A DNA stretch of 64,000 nucleotides, from positions 434,001 through 498,000 of the forward strand of contig NZ_JAGGJV010000002.1 of NCBI RefSeq assembly GCF_017873135.1, given 5' to 3'. The DNA comes from Rhizobium herbae (GTDB lineage Bacteria; Pseudomonadota; Alphaproteobacteria; Rhizobiales; Rhizobiaceae). The notes under the pieces were generated by a model. It ran no database searches. It saw nothing but the letters and a program-made list of their open reading frames with translations, and was not told the origin of the DNA. The position numbers and the translations under genes were made by a program. Positions 15,052-23,311 of this stretch are shown here, one piece after another. How positions within the stretch are numbered: the first letter of the stretch is position 1; every line of letters starts with the position of its first letter.

Positions 15052-16305
15052 ATGACCTTCCATTCCCCCGCCCATCAAGCCGTCGACCCCGTCAAACTGG
15101 ACAAACTCGCCGAAGTCGCCGTCAAGGTCGGCCTTCAGTTGCAGCGTGGGCAGGATCTGCTGATCACAGCGCCGATCGCGGCGCTGCCGCTGGTGCGGCT
15201 GATTACCAAACATGCCTATATCGCCGGCGCCGGGCTGGTGACGACGTTCTACTCGGATGAGGAAACGACGCTCGCCCGCTACGCCCATGCCCCGGACGAG
15301 AGCTTCGACAAGGCAAGCGGCTGGCTCTACGACGGCATGGCCAAGGCCTTCGGCAGCAATACCGCGCGGCTTGCCATTTCCGGCGACAACCCGATGATGC
15401 TGGCGGCGCAGGACCCGGCCAAGGTGGCGCGTGCCAACAAGGCCATGTCGATGGCCTACAAGCCGGCGCTGGAGAAAATCTCCAACTTCGACATCAACTG
15501 GAACATCGTCTCCTATCCCAATCCCGCCTGGGCCAGGCAGATGTTTCCCGACGATTCCGAAGCCGTCGCCGTCGAAAAACTCGCCAATGCGATCTTCGCC
15601 GCCTCGCGCGTCGATGTTGACGATCCGATCGCCGCCTGGGGGCAGCACAATGCCAATCTCGCCAAACGGTCCTCCTGGCTGAACGGCGAGCGCTTCTCGG
15701 CCCTGCATTTCACCGGCCCGGGGACGGATCTCACCGTCGGTCTTGCCGATGGCCATGAATGGCACGGCGGCGCCTCGACGGCGAAAAACGGCATCACCTG
15801 CAATCCGAACATCCCGACCGAGGAAGTCTTTACCACGCCGCATGCGCTGCGGGTCGAAGGCCATGTGTCGAGCACCAAGCCGCTGTCGCATCAGGGCACG
15901 CTGATCGATGATATCCGGGTCCGCTTCGAAGGCGGCCGGATCGTCGAGGCCAAGGCGTCGAAGGGCGAGGAGGTGCTGAACAAGGTGCTGGATACCGACG
16001 AGGGCGCCCGGCGTCTCGGCGAAGTGGCGCTGGTGCCGCATTCCTCGCCGATCTCGGCCAGCGGCGTGCTGTTCTACAACACGCTGTTCGACGAGAATGC
16101 CTCCTGCCATATCGCGCTCGGCCAGTGCTATTCGAAATGCTTCCTCGAAGGGGCGTCGTTGTCCCAGGAACAGATCACGGCGCAGGGCGGCAATTCCAGC
16201 CTGATCCATATCGACTGGATGATCGGTTCCGGTGAGGTCGATATCGACGGCGTTCGGGCGGATGGCGCGAAGGTGCCGGTCATGCGCAAGGGCGAGTGGG
16301 CTTGA
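15052..16305 (+). CDS. M29 family aminopeptidase
   Basis: A 417-residue thermophilic-type (AmpS/AmpT) metallo-aminopeptidase. The C-terminal metal-binding region includes FTTPHALRVEG, LVPHSSPIS and the signature NSSLIHIDWMIGSGEVDIDG, where the HxD pair is ligand-forming. The family releases N-terminal residues from peptides using two divalent metals. The length is normal. The start at 15052 follows GCAGGAT; an ATG at 15019 is possible. The stop overlaps the start region of the next gene, so translation is probably coupled. Confidence 0.92.
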   Translation: MTFHSPAHQAVDPVKLDKLAEVAVKVGLQLQRGQDLLITAPIAALPLVRLITKHAYIAGAGLVTTFYSDEETTLARYAHAPDESFDKASGWLYDGMAKAFGSNTARLAISGDNPMMLAAQDPAKVARANKAMSMAYKPALEKISNFDINWNIVSYPNPAWARQMFPDDSEAVAVEKLANAIFAASRVDVDDPIAAWGQHNANLAKRSSWLNGERFSALHFTGPGTDLTVGLADGHEWHGGASTAKNGITCNPNIPTEEVFTTPHALRVEGHVSSTKPLSHQGTLIDDIRVRFEGGRIVEAKASKGEEVLNKVLDTDEGARRLGEVALVPHSSPISASGVLFYNTLFDENASCHIALGQCYSKCFLEGASLSQEQITAQGGNSSLIHIDWMIGSGEVDIDGVRADGAKVPVMRKGEWA

Positions 16306-17084
16306 CCACAGTCGGCGTCATCGGCGGAACCGGCTGGCTGGGCGGGGCTTTGCTTCGCCCAGCATTGGCCAAGGGTTTCGTCGCCCCCGATAGCCTCGTC
16401 CTGTCGTCGCGCAGCGGCAATACGGCAGGTTTCGAAGCCTGGCCGGATATCCGGTTCACCACCGACAATAGAGCGCTTGCCGCGCAGTCGGATATCGTCA
16501 TTCTGTCGGTCCGGCCGGAAGATATCGATGGGCTCGATCTGGACCTGTCGGGTAAGCTGATTGTCTCGGTCATGGCGCGCGTTTCTGCGGCAGCGCTCTT
16601 TGCCCACTTCAAAAGCAGGCGGATTATCCGCGCCATGCCGAATGCCTGCGCCGAACAGGGGCTGTCCTTCACGCCCTGGTATGCGACGCCGGACGTCAGC
16701 AATGCCGACAGGGCCTTCGCGGATGGCTTTTTTGCCTGCTCCGGAAAGACCACCCGGCTTTTGGCGGAAGACGAACTGGACTACTTCACGGCCTTGACCG
16801 GTTCAGGCCCGGCCTTCATCGCAGCCTTTGCCGACGTGATGATCCGCGACGCGATCGAGAATGGCGTCGCGCCCGATATTGCGGACACGGCCGTTCGCCA
16901 GCTGTTTCTTGGCGCCGGCACATGGATTGCACAAGCGGCTGAAACGCCGGCAGGGACCGTAAAAACATTCACGGATTACGGCGGCACGACTGCTGCCGGC
17001 CTGAACGCGATGCTGTCGGCCGGTATTGCCGGTCCGATTTCCAAAGGCTTGGCGGCCGCGACAAACAAGGCAGCGAAGGGCTAA
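16296..17084 (+). CDS. Pyrroline-5-carboxylate reductase-like protein
   Basis: A 262-residue Rossmann protein. TVGVIGGTGWLGGALL is the NADP-binding start. ALTGSGPAFIAAFADVMIRDAIENGV is the P5C-reductase signature helix, and the ending TAAGLNAMLSAG is equivalent to the substrate-binding loop. The N-terminal loop and the short C-terminus differ from canonical ProC, so proline synthesis is not certain; it may be a paralogue using another cyclic imine. The GTG at 16296 has AAGGG upstream and overlaps the aminopeptidase stop; a TTG at 16302 is an alternative. Confidence 0.82.
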   Translation: MGLTTVGVIGGTGWLGGALLRPALAKGFVAPDSLVLSSRSGNTAGFEAWPDIRFTTDNRALAAQSDIVILSVRPEDIDGLDLDLSGKLIVSVMARVSAAALFAHFKSRRIIRAMPNACAEQGLSFTPWYATPDVSNADRAFADGFFACSGKTTRLLAEDELDYFTALTGSGPAFIAAFADVMIRDAIENGVAPDIADTAVRQLFLGAGTWIAQAAETPAGTVKTFTDYGGTTAAGLNAMLSAGIAGPISKGLAAATNKAAKG

Positions 17085-17113
17085 CTCTCTCCGTATGCCA
17101 GTGATGGTGAAGC

Positions 17114-18289
17114 TCAGCAGGCGAGATCGGCAACCACCGCATCGAGGATCAGCATGCCGGCTGGCGTGCAGCGCAGGCGGGAATTGCCCAGCCGCTCGAT
17201 GAAGCCATGCTCGATCAGGAATTGCTCGCGATCCGGATCGGGCTCACGCCCGGACAGGCCCTGCCAGCGCACGAGGTCGATGCCTTCCTTGAGCCGCAGG
17301 CCCATCAGCAGCAATTCGTCGGCCTGTTCGTCATAGCCGAGCACTTCCTGGTCGATCATCCCGTGACCGTGCTCCTCGACCAGTTGCAGCCAGTCTTCCG
17401 GTTTGCGTTCGGTTGATGTGGCGATCTTGTCGCGGCCGCGCGTCAGCCGGCCATGGGCGCCAGGGCCGATGCCGGCATAGTCGCCATAGCGCCAGTACGT
17501 CAGATTATGGCGGCTCTCGGCACCGGGAGCGGCATGGTTGGAAACCTCATAGGCCGGCATGCCGAAGCCTTCGGTAATCTCCTGCGTTGCCTCATAAAGC
17601 ACGGCGGAGTGCTCTCCATCCGGCACAATCAGCTTGCCTGCCTTATGCAGGCCGTAGAAGGGGGTGCCTTCCTCGATGGTCAGTTGGTAGAGCGACAGGT
17701 GATCGACAGCATAGGAAACGGCCTGCTTCAGTTCCTGTTCCCAGGCCTCGACGGTCTGGTTCGGGCGGGCGTAGATCAGGTCGAAGGACATGCGCGGGAA
17801 GATATCGCGCGCCAGGCCGATCGCCTTCAGCGCATCCTCGACATTGTGCAGCCGGCCGAGAAACTTCAGATCCCGGTCGTTCAGCGCCTGCACGCCGAGC
17901 GAGACGCGGTTGACGCCGGCGGCACGATAGCCGCGGAAACGGGTCGCCTCGACGCTGGACGGGTTGGCTTCCATGGTGATCTCGATACCATCAGGCACAT
18001 GCCAGAGATTGGCGATGCCGTCGAGAATGGCCTCGACCGTCGAAGGGTTCATCAGCGACGGCGTGCCGCCGCCCATGAAGATGCTGGTGACGGTGCGCGG
18101 ACCGGACATATGCCGCATCGCAGCCATTTCGGTGAGAAACGCGGCGACAAAGCGCGGTTGATCGACCGGTTGATGGCGGACATGGCTGTTGAAATCACAA
18201 TAGGGACATTTGGCGGCGCAGAAAGGCCAATGCACATAGACCCCGAAACCGGGCTCCTTGCTGTCGCCGATGGAAGAAAAAGTGGCCAT
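17114..18289 (-). CDS. hemW: Radical SAM haem chaperone HemW
   Basis: A 391-residue radical SAM protein. YVHWPFCAAKCPYCDF gives the CxxxCxxC cluster (Cys24, Cys28, Cys31). GGGTPSLM, SLGVQALNDR and YARPNQTVEAW follow as in HemW/HemN-like proteins, and the C-terminal HemN domain is present. HemW binds haem and passes it to proteins; it is not the coproporphyrinogen dehydrogenase HemN. In many genomes it is adjacent to rdgB, and here rdgB is next on the same strand, separated only by a repeat element. Confidence 0.95.
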   Translation of the reverse strand: MATFSSIGDSKEPGFGVYVHWPFCAAKCPYCDFNSHVRHQPVDQPRFVAAFLTEMAAMRHMSGPRTVTSIFMGGGTPSLMNPSTVEAILDGIANLWHVPDGIEITMEANPSSVEATRFRGYRAAGVNRVSLGVQALNDRDLKFLGRLHNVEDALKAIGLARDIFPRMSFDLIYARPNQTVEAWEQELKQAVSYAVDHLSLYQLTIEEGTPFYGLHKAGKLIVPDGEHSAVLYEATQEITEGFGMPAYEVSNHAAPGAESRHNLTYWRYGDYAGIGPGAHGRLTRGRDKIATSTERKPEDWLQLVEEHGHGMIDQEVLGYDEQADELLLMGLRLKEGIDLVRWQGLSGREPDPDREQFLIEHGFIERLGNSRLRCTPAGMLILDAVVADLAC

Positions 18290-18371
18290 TCTGTTTTAGG
18301 TCTTTCAGGCGCCAAGGCGCAGAGTAATCGAGGTCGCAGGTATTTACGGGTTAGAGCGGAAACTTACCACA

Positions 18372-18488
18372 CCGTCATTCCTGTGCTCGTCACAGCAATC
18401 CAGCCACGCGACGTCCGTCGCGTGAAGGAGTCCCTGGCGTCGCAGACGCGACGCCACTGGATCCCTGTGACAAGCACAGGGATGACGG
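18372..18488. repeat. 117-bp MITE/REP-like palindromic element with two internal hairpins
   Basis: The outer arms (about 18372-18405 and 18455-18488) are near-perfect inverted repeats beginning CCGTCAT and containing CTGTGCT/GTCACAG. Inside are two perfect hairpins: CACGCGACG around TC (18405-18424) and TGGCGTCGC around AGAC (18435-18456). The whole can fold as a four-way, cruciform-like structure. It lies in the hemW/rdgB gap and carries no gene. Confidence 0.75.
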
Positions 18489-18549
18489 AGGAGAGATATT
18501 CAGTCAACCTCCAACCCACCCACTCGCGGCGCTCAGGAGAGCCGTCACT

Positions 18550-19194
18550 CTATGCACTGAGGCATGTCTCGGCAAAAAGCTTGAACGCCCGTGCCCGATG
18601 CGACAATGCCTGCGCATCGCCCGGTTTCCAGCCATGTTTTTCCTCGGCGCTCATTTCACCGAATGTGGTGTCATAGCCGAGCGGTTGAAAGACCGGGTCG
18701 TAGCCAAACCCTTGCGTCCCGCGCGGCGGCCAGACGATATGGCCTTCGACCTCGCCGCGGAACAGCTCGACATGCCCGTCCGGCCAGGCGAGGCACAGAA
18801 CCGAGACGAAGCGGCCGGTGCGCCGGTCGAAGGCTGTGGCGCCTGCTTCCTGGATGGCGGTCTCGACCTTTTGCATCGCCATGGCGAAATCGCGCGTGCC
18901 ATCGGCTGTCTCGGCCCAGTTGGCCGTATAGACGCCGGGGTCGCCGTTCAGGGCATCGACGACAAGGCCGGAATCGTCCGACAACGCCGGCAGGCCCGAC
19001 GCCTTTGCCGACGCCAGCGCCTTGATCGTGGCGTTTTCCTCGAAGGTCGTGCCGGTCTCGTCCGGCTCGACGAAGTTGAGGTCGGCGGCGGATTTCGCCT
19101 CGAAGCCCATCGGGCCGATCAGGTCGCGGATTTCGCGGATCTTGCCGGCATTGTGGCTGGCGACGATCAGGGTCTTGTCTTCAAGCTTGCGCAT
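18550..19194 (-). CDS. rdgB: RdgB/HAM1 non-canonical purine NTP pyrophosphatase
   Basis: A 214-residue enzyme that hydrolyses (d)ITP and XTP to keep them out of nucleic acids. [14 protein letters not shown] is the N-terminal nucleotide-binding motif, [25 protein letters not shown] the catalytic Asp segment, and [11 protein letters not shown] plus SHRARAF the C-terminal motifs. The start MRKLEDK at 19194 fits family length; an in-frame TTG lies 18 bp upstream. It is in a minus-strand run with the VOC and rph genes. Confidence 0.95.
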   Translation of the reverse strand: MRKLEDKTLIVASHNAGKIREIRDLIGPMGFEAKSAADLNFVEPDETGTTFEENATIKALASAKASGLPALSDDSGLVVDALNGDPGVYTANWAETADGTRDFAMAMQKVETAIQEAGATAFDRRTGRFVSVLCLAWPDGHVELFRGEVEGHIVWPPRGTQGFGYDPVFQPLGYDTTFGEMSAEEKHGWKPGDAQALSHRARAFKLFAETCLSA

Positions 19195-19218
19195 CTGCGT
19201 CTTTCTCGCCAATTCGTG

Positions 19219-19635
19219 TCAGTTCAAATTCCAGAGGCTGGCTTCGGCGCATTCCAGGCTGTTTCCGGCCGGATCGCGGAAGTAGAAGGAGCGCGCGCTT
19301 GATGGCCAAAGCACCTCGGTTTCGATCGCGATCCCGGCGGCCTTCAGCTTGTCTTCCCAGGCGCCAAGCTGCCCGGCAGGCACCCGGAAACACATATGTC
19401 CCGGGCCGTGCGTGCCATGTGGCGGAACCTGCAGCCCGTCTGCCGGCGGCGGCTTGGTCGTTTCCGCCGGATTGAAGATCAAGAGCACGCCGGGGCCACA
19501 GCGAAAGAAGATATGCCGGTTGCCGGCACGGCTGATTTTCTCAAGCCCGAGAACGGAGCCGTAGAACGCCTCCGCCGCATCCAGGTCATCGACATAGAGC
19601 GCCGTCTCCAGAATGCCTTCGAACGGTGCGGCCAT
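19219..19635 (-). CDS. VOC (glyoxalase/bleomycin-resistance) family protein
   Basis: A 138-residue protein with two betaalphabetabetabeta units (ETALYVDDLDAAEAFYGSVLGL; then HGPGHMCFRVPAGQLGAWEDKLKAAG). The ending FRDPAGNSLECAE is the usual C-terminal metal-side motif. The metal ligands appear to be His and Glu, but the substrate cannot be told. It is squeezed between rph and rdgB (3-bp and 24-bp gaps), so it is probably in one transcript with them. Confidence 0.88.
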   Translation of the reverse strand: MAAPFEGILETALYVDDLDAAEAFYGSVLGLEKISRAGNRHIFFRCGPGVLLIFNPAETTKPPPADGLQVPPHGTHGPGHMCFRVPAGQLGAWEDKLKAAGIAIETEVLWPSSARSFYFRDPAGNSLECAEASLWNLN

Positions 19636-19638
19636 GGC

Positions 19639-20358
19639 TTAGCCCCCGATTGCCTGCTTCTGCATGCCAACCAGTTCCGAGATGCCGTTCTTGGCAAGAC
19701 CCAGCAGTGTGCCGAACTCCTCTTCCGAGAAAGGCTTGCCTTCCGCCGTGCCCTGGATCTCGACGATGCCGCCGGAGCCGGTCATGACGAAATTGGCATC
19801 GGTTTCGGCGGCCGAGTCTTCAAGATAGTCGAGGTCGATCACCGGCTGATTGGCAAAAATGCCGCAGGAGATGGCGGCGATATGATCCTTCAGGACCTTC
19901 TCGACCTTGATCATGTTGCGCGCTTCCATCCAGGCAAGGCAGTCGCGCAGCGCGATCCAGGCGCCGGTGATGGATGCGGTGCGGGTACCGCCATCGGCCT
20001 GGATGACGTCGCAATCGATCGAGATCTGGCGTTCGCCGAGGGCCTGCAGGTCGACCACGGCGCGCAGCGAGCGGCCGATGAGGCGCTGGATTTCCTGGGT
20101 GCGGCCGCTCTGCTTGCCGGAAGCGGCTTCGCGCTTCATGCGTTCGCCGGTGGCGCGCGGCAGCATGCCGTATTCGGCGGTGACCCAGCCCTTGCCGCTG
20201 TTGCGCAGCCACGGCGGCGTCTTTTCTTCCAGGCTTGCCGTCACCAGCACATGCGTGTCGCCGAACTTGACGAGGCAGGATCCTTCTGCGTGCTTGGAAA
20301 TGTTGCGCTCGAACGAGACTTTGCGCATCTGGTCGGTTTTTCTGCCGGAAGGCCGCAT
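19639..20358 (-). CDS. rph: Ribonuclease PH
   Basis: A 239-residue phosphorolytic 3'-5' exoribonuclease that trims tRNA 3' ends. [18 protein letters not shown] is the standard N-terminus. [34 protein letters not shown] is the conserved core, including the phosphate-binding GRTxEIx[22 protein letters not shown] lies near the C-terminus. The second of two tandem ATGs is chosen because AGGAG lies six bases ahead. Divergent from hrcA, as in other rhizobia. Confidence 0.97.
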   Translation of the reverse strand: MRPSGRKTDQMRKVSFERNISKHAEGSCLVKFGDTHVLVTASLEEKTPPWLRNSGKGWVTAEYGMLPRATGERMKREAASGKQSGRTQEIQRLIGRSLRAVVDLQALGERQISIDCDVIQADGGTRTASITGAWIALRDCLAWMEARNMIKVEKVLKDHIAAISCGIFANQPVIDLDYLEDSAAETDANFVMTGSGGIVEIQGTAEGKPFSEEEFGTLLGLAKNGISELVGMQKQAIGG

Positions 20359-20390
20359 CATGAACTCCTGTAATGTTTGTCAGCCTTCTA

Positions 20391-20560
20391 GAGCGTTTCA
20401 TCTTCAAACGGAAGCAATTCTGTTGGCTCAAACCCGCCGGGCCGCGAGAAGGTCGGCGCAGGGCGATGCCGGGGCCATCGTACAAGCCGGCCGACGCTGC
20501 GGACGGCCGGTTTCAGCCAACCCTTCCGGCAGAATGGTTCCGTTTGAAGATGAAGCGCTC
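20391..20560. repeat. 170-bp intergenic inverted-repeat element (RIME/MITE-like)
   Basis: The left arm (20391-20433) and right arm (20510-20560) are complementary over about 43 bases, starting GAGCG(T/C)TTCATCTTC; the right arm carries an extra 8-9 bases (CCTTCCGG region). The interior holds a hairpin CCGGCCG/CGGCCGG (about 20487-20511). It is non-coding and sits between the divergent rph and hrcA genes. Confidence 0.7.
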
Positions 20561-20569
20561 AAGCCTATG

Positions 20570-20646
20570 TTGGCTGGAAGGGAATTCATTTGCGCCAAAA
20601 GAGTGAAAAGCCGCAAAAGGCGCTGTACGGCGGGCTTTCCAGCCAA
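20570..20646. repeat. Second inverted repeat between rph and hrcA
   Basis: TTGGCTGGAA (20570-20579) and TTCCAGCCAA (20637-20646) are perfect 10-bp arms around a 57-bp loop. The loop also contains short GCGCC/GGCGC complementarity. It lies just upstream of the hrcA start region and may affect the hrcA leader. Confidence 0.5.
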
Positions 20647-20700
20647 TTTCCCTTTTGCTATCCGGGCCGGGATCACTATATTTCAATAGACTTCAACAGG

Positions 20701-21798
20701 ATGGGTTTTCGCGTTCGAATGGTGCTGGATAAATCTGCAATGCGGGAAAGGCTTTCGGCGCTCGACGAGCGTTCGGGCGAAATCTTCCGTCGCATCGTGG
20801 AGAGCTATCTGGAAAGCGGCGAGCCGCTCGGGTCCCGCAGCCTGTCGCGCATCCTGCCGATGTCGCTGTCGCCGGCTTCCGTGCGCAACGTCATGAGCGA
20901 TCTGGAAGATCTCGGCCTTATCTATTCCCCACATATCAGCGCCGGCCGTTTGCCGACCCAGGTGGGCCTGCGCTTCTTCGTCGATGCGTTCATGCAGGTC
21001 GGCGATCTGTCGGCCGAGGACCGCGCCTCGATCGACCGGCATGTGCGCCGCGCCGACCGCGACCAGCCGGTCGAAACGCTGCTGAATGATGCCAGCCAGA
21101 TGCTGTCGGGCATGTCGCGCGGGGCAGGGCTCGTCATCACTGCCAAGAACGATCCGGTACTCAGGCATGTCGAGTTCGTCCGTCTGGCTCCGACCAAGGC
21201 GCTCGCCGTGCTCGTCGGCGAGCATGATCAGGTGGAAAACCGCATCATCGAACTTCCGGCCGGCATCACCAGCTCGCAGCTGACGGAAGCCGCCAATTTT
21301 CTCAATGCCCATCTGGCCGGGCAAACGCTGCCGGAGGTGCGCAGCCAGCTTGAGAAGGTCAAGGAGATCGTCCGGCGCGAACTCGATACGCTGAGCCAGG
21401 ATCTGGTCGAGCGCGGCCTTGCCATCTGGTCGGGCAGCGAGGCCGACGACAAGCCGACGCAGCTGATCGTGCGCGGCCGCGCAAATCTGCTTGAGGGCCT
21501 GGCCGGCGCAGAGGATGTCGACCGCCTGCGCATGCTGTTCGACGATCTGGAAAAGAAGGACAGCCTGATCGAAATCCTCAACCTGGCCGAAAGCGGGCCG
21601 GGTGTGCGCATCTTCATCGGTTCGGAAAACAAGCTGTTCTCGCTCTCGGGCTCGTCGCTGATCGTCGCGCCCTACAGGGATAGCGACGACAAGATCGTCG
21701 GCGCCGTTGGCGTCATCGGCCCGACGCGGCTGAATTACTCGCGCATCGTGCCGATGGTCGACTATACGGCGCGGCTGATGTCTCGCTTGTCGCGGTAA
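20701..21798 (+). CDS. hrcA: Heat-inducible transcription repressor HrcA
   Basis: A repressor of about 365 residues that binds CIRCE elements and is helped by GroEL. The N-terminal winged helix includes [35 protein letters not shown] and [23 protein letters not shown], both diagnostic. The GAF-like middle and C-terminus [24 protein letters not shown] are also typical. The start at 20701 follows CAACAGG; another ATG at 20719 is possible. No CIRCE repeat was seen in this window, so its targets (groESL) lie elsewhere. grpE follows. Confidence 0.96.
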   Translation: MGFRVRMVLDKSAMRERLSALDERSGEIFRRIVESYLESGEPLGSRSLSRILPMSLSPASVRNVMSDLEDLGLIYSPHISAGRLPTQVGLRFFVDAFMQVGDLSAEDRASIDRHVRRADRDQPVETLLNDASQMLSGMSRGAGLVITAKNDPVLRHVEFVRLAPTKALAVLVGEHDQVENRIIELPAGITSSQLTEAANFLNAHLAGQTLPEVRSQLEKVKEIVRRELDTLSQDLVERGLAIWSGSEADDKPTQLIVRGRANLLEGLAGAEDVDRLRMLFDDLEKKDSLIEILNLAESGPGVRIFIGSENKLFSLSGSSLIVAPYRDSDDKIVGAVGVIGPTRLNYSRIVPMVDYTARLMSRLSR

Positions 21799-21913
21799 TC
21801 GCCGGGAAAGCAGCCGGTTTTTCTGGCGGCTTTCGATTGTACCCTTGATTTTTCAGCTTCAAAGCTCGATATCGACACCAAATCCTAGACAGTTTGACAT
21901 TCCGGAGACCGTC

Positions 21914-22528
21914 ATGACCGACGATACGAACAAACATGGTGCTGAAGCGAACGCGGACGAAGCAGCTGCCGCCTATGCCGAAGCTGCCGCCGAACAGGTC
22001 GAAGCCGCCGTTTCCGAACCGGATCCCTTGGAGCTTGCCAAGGCTGAAGCGGCCGACATGCGCGATCGTTATCTGCGCCTTGCCGCCGAGATGGACAACC
22101 TGCGCCGCCGCACCGCGCGCGACGTCAAGGATGCCAAGTCCTATTCCGTCGCCGGCTTTGCCCGCGACATGCTCGCCGTCTCCGACAACCTGCGCCGCGC
22201 ACTCGATGCCATTCCGACGGAGGCCCGCGAGTCCGGCGATGCCGGTTTCAATGCCCTGATCGAAGGTGTGGAAATGACCGAACGCGCCATGCTGTCGGCG
22301 CTCGAGCGTCACGGCGTGCAGAAGCTGGAGCCGGTCGGCCAGAAGTTCGATCCGAACTTCCATCAGGCGATGTTCGAAATCCCGAATACGGAAGTCCCGA
22401 ACAACACCGTCGTCCAGGTCGTCCAGGCCGGCTACACGATCGGCGAGCGGGTTCTCCGCCCCGCCATGGTCGGCGTCGCCAAGGGTGGCCCGAAGGCCGT
22501 TGCGGCGGAAGAGACGCCGGCGGCGTGA
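21914..22528 (+). CDS. grpE: Nucleotide exchange factor GrpE
   Basis: A 204-residue co-chaperone that releases ADP from DnaK. The Ala/Glu-rich, poorly conserved N-terminus is followed by a long coiled coil ([27 protein letters not shown]) and the beta domain ending [30 protein letters not shown], the GrpE signature. The start at 21914 has GGAGACCGTC immediately upstream. hrcA-grpE pairing is typical of Rhizobiales. Confidence 0.97.
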   Translation: MTDDTNKHGAEANADEAAAAYAEAAAEQVEAAVSEPDPLELAKAEAADMRDRYLRLAAEMDNLRRRTARDVKDAKSYSVAGFARDMLAVSDNLRRALDAIPTEARESGDAGFNALIEGVEMTERAMLSALERHGVQKLEPVGQKFDPNFHQAMFEIPNTEVPNNTVVQVVQAGYTIGERVLRPAMVGVAKGGPKAVAAEETPAA

Positions 22529-22534
22529 TTATTT

Positions 22535-22653
22535 ACCCTCCCCTTGAGGGGGAGGGTCGGCACGTGAGTGCCGGGGTGGGGTGACCTTTGTGCGTCCCTG
22601 ACCGTCACCCCCACCCGCCGCGATGCGGCGACCTCCCCCGTCAAGGGGGAGGT
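22535..22653. repeat. RIME-like intergenic repeat with multiple hairpins
   Basis: Between the convergent grpE and the DUF6959-like gene lie a hairpin ACCCTCCCC/GGGGAGGGT (22535-22557), GGCAC/GTGCC, a long-range pairing GTGGGGTGAC/GTCACCCCCAC, GCCGC/GCGGC, and ACCTCCCCC/GGGGGAGGT (22631-22653). Such CCTCCCC-TTGA-GGGGAGG blocks are widely dispersed in rhizobial genomes. It may also stop transcription from both sides. Confidence 0.7.
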
Positions 22654-22662
22654 GAAATGCAG

Positions 22663-22935
22663 CTACGCCGACTTGACATACGGCAACTCGATTTTGCGGT
22701 CGTGACAAACTCGCTCGTAGCGCTTCTGAATGTCGGCGAGATCGTTTTTCAGATATTCGATGCTCGCCGACAATTCATCCAGATCGCCATCTTTCAAAAG
22801 CTTCTGCAGCTCCATGACGTCGCGTAAAAGGCAATGCAGGCTGTCTCCTTGAAAAACCACTCCCGGATAGTTGCGCTCCGGGAGTTGAACAACGGCATAA
22901 TTGTGAGGCTGGGTGAAAAGCTCGGCTGTTTGCAT
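22663..22935 (-). CDS. DUF6959-like small protein of unknown function
   Basis: A 90-residue protein: MQTAELFTQPHNYAVVQLPERNYPGVVFQGDSLHCLLRD, then a charged helical part (LKDGDLDELSASIEYLKNDLADIQKRYERV). The segment AVVQLPxRxYPGVVxQGDSL matches, as recalled, small uncharacterised proteins grouped as DUF6959. It has no membrane segment or catalytic motif. It is the last gene of the minus-strand cluster, 39 bp after the phosphatase-like gene. The function is unknown. Confidence 0.7.
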   Translation of the reverse strand: MQTAELFTQPHNYAVVQLPERNYPGVVFQGDSLHCLLRDVMELQKLLKDGDLDELSASIEYLKNDLADIQKRYERVCHDRKIELPYVKSA

Positions 22936-22974
22936 GGGATGTCTCTCACGTGTTGGGCTGTGTCGCTGCCGAAC

Positions 22975-23295
22975 TCACAAATGTTTCGGTACTTTCGCCT
23001 TCAGCAATGCGGTCAAATCCGGGTCCATAAATTCGTATTCATCGGGAATATGCAGGCAGATCAGCCATTTTCCGTTGAGGTTGGCCCTATATTTGGCCTG
23101 GACCTTGCTGCGATGCGCCTTCTCCATGACGAAGATGATGTCAGCCCATTCGATTTGCTCTGATGACAGCGGGTTTTCCGCATCCCTGTTCGTTCCGGCG
23201 GAGGAAGCTTCGATGCCCGGCCAATGTGCGAACACTTGCTCGGCAGTCGGGCTGCGCAGCTTGTTCTGGCTGCATATGAATAAGACGTTTTTCAC
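22975..23295 (-). CDS. Low-molecular-weight protein tyrosine phosphatase-like protein
   Basis: A 106-residue protein starting VKNVLFICSQNKLRSPTAEQVF; CSQNKLRS is the C-x5-R-S phosphate-binding loop of LMW phosphatases and arsenate reductases. IEWADIIFVMEKAHRSKV and HIPDEYEFMDPDL are typical of a short subfamily that is widespread but not functionally defined; the general-acid Asp may be in DEYEFMDPD. The GTG start at 23295 is preceded by GGAGG with good spacing; upstream residues to 23319 are unlikely to be translated. Confidence 0.82.
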   Translation of the reverse strand: MKNVLFICSQNKLRSPTAEQVFAHWPGIEASSAGTNRDAENPLSSEQIEWADIIFVMEKAHRSKVQAKYRANLNGKWLICLHIPDEYEFMDPDLTALLKAKVPKHL

Positions 23296-23311
23296 CGTAC
23301 CTCCGCTTACG

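Noticed and set aside
14236-16209. Minus-strand ORF of 657 codons opposite the GST and aminopeptidase genes
   Set aside because: Antisense of two well-supported genes; composition is typical of GC-rich shadow ORFs.
20359-20700. CIRCE element upstream of hrcA
   Set aside because: No TTAGCACTC/GAGTGCTAA dyad with a 9-bp spacer is present; the inverted repeats there have unrelated sequence.
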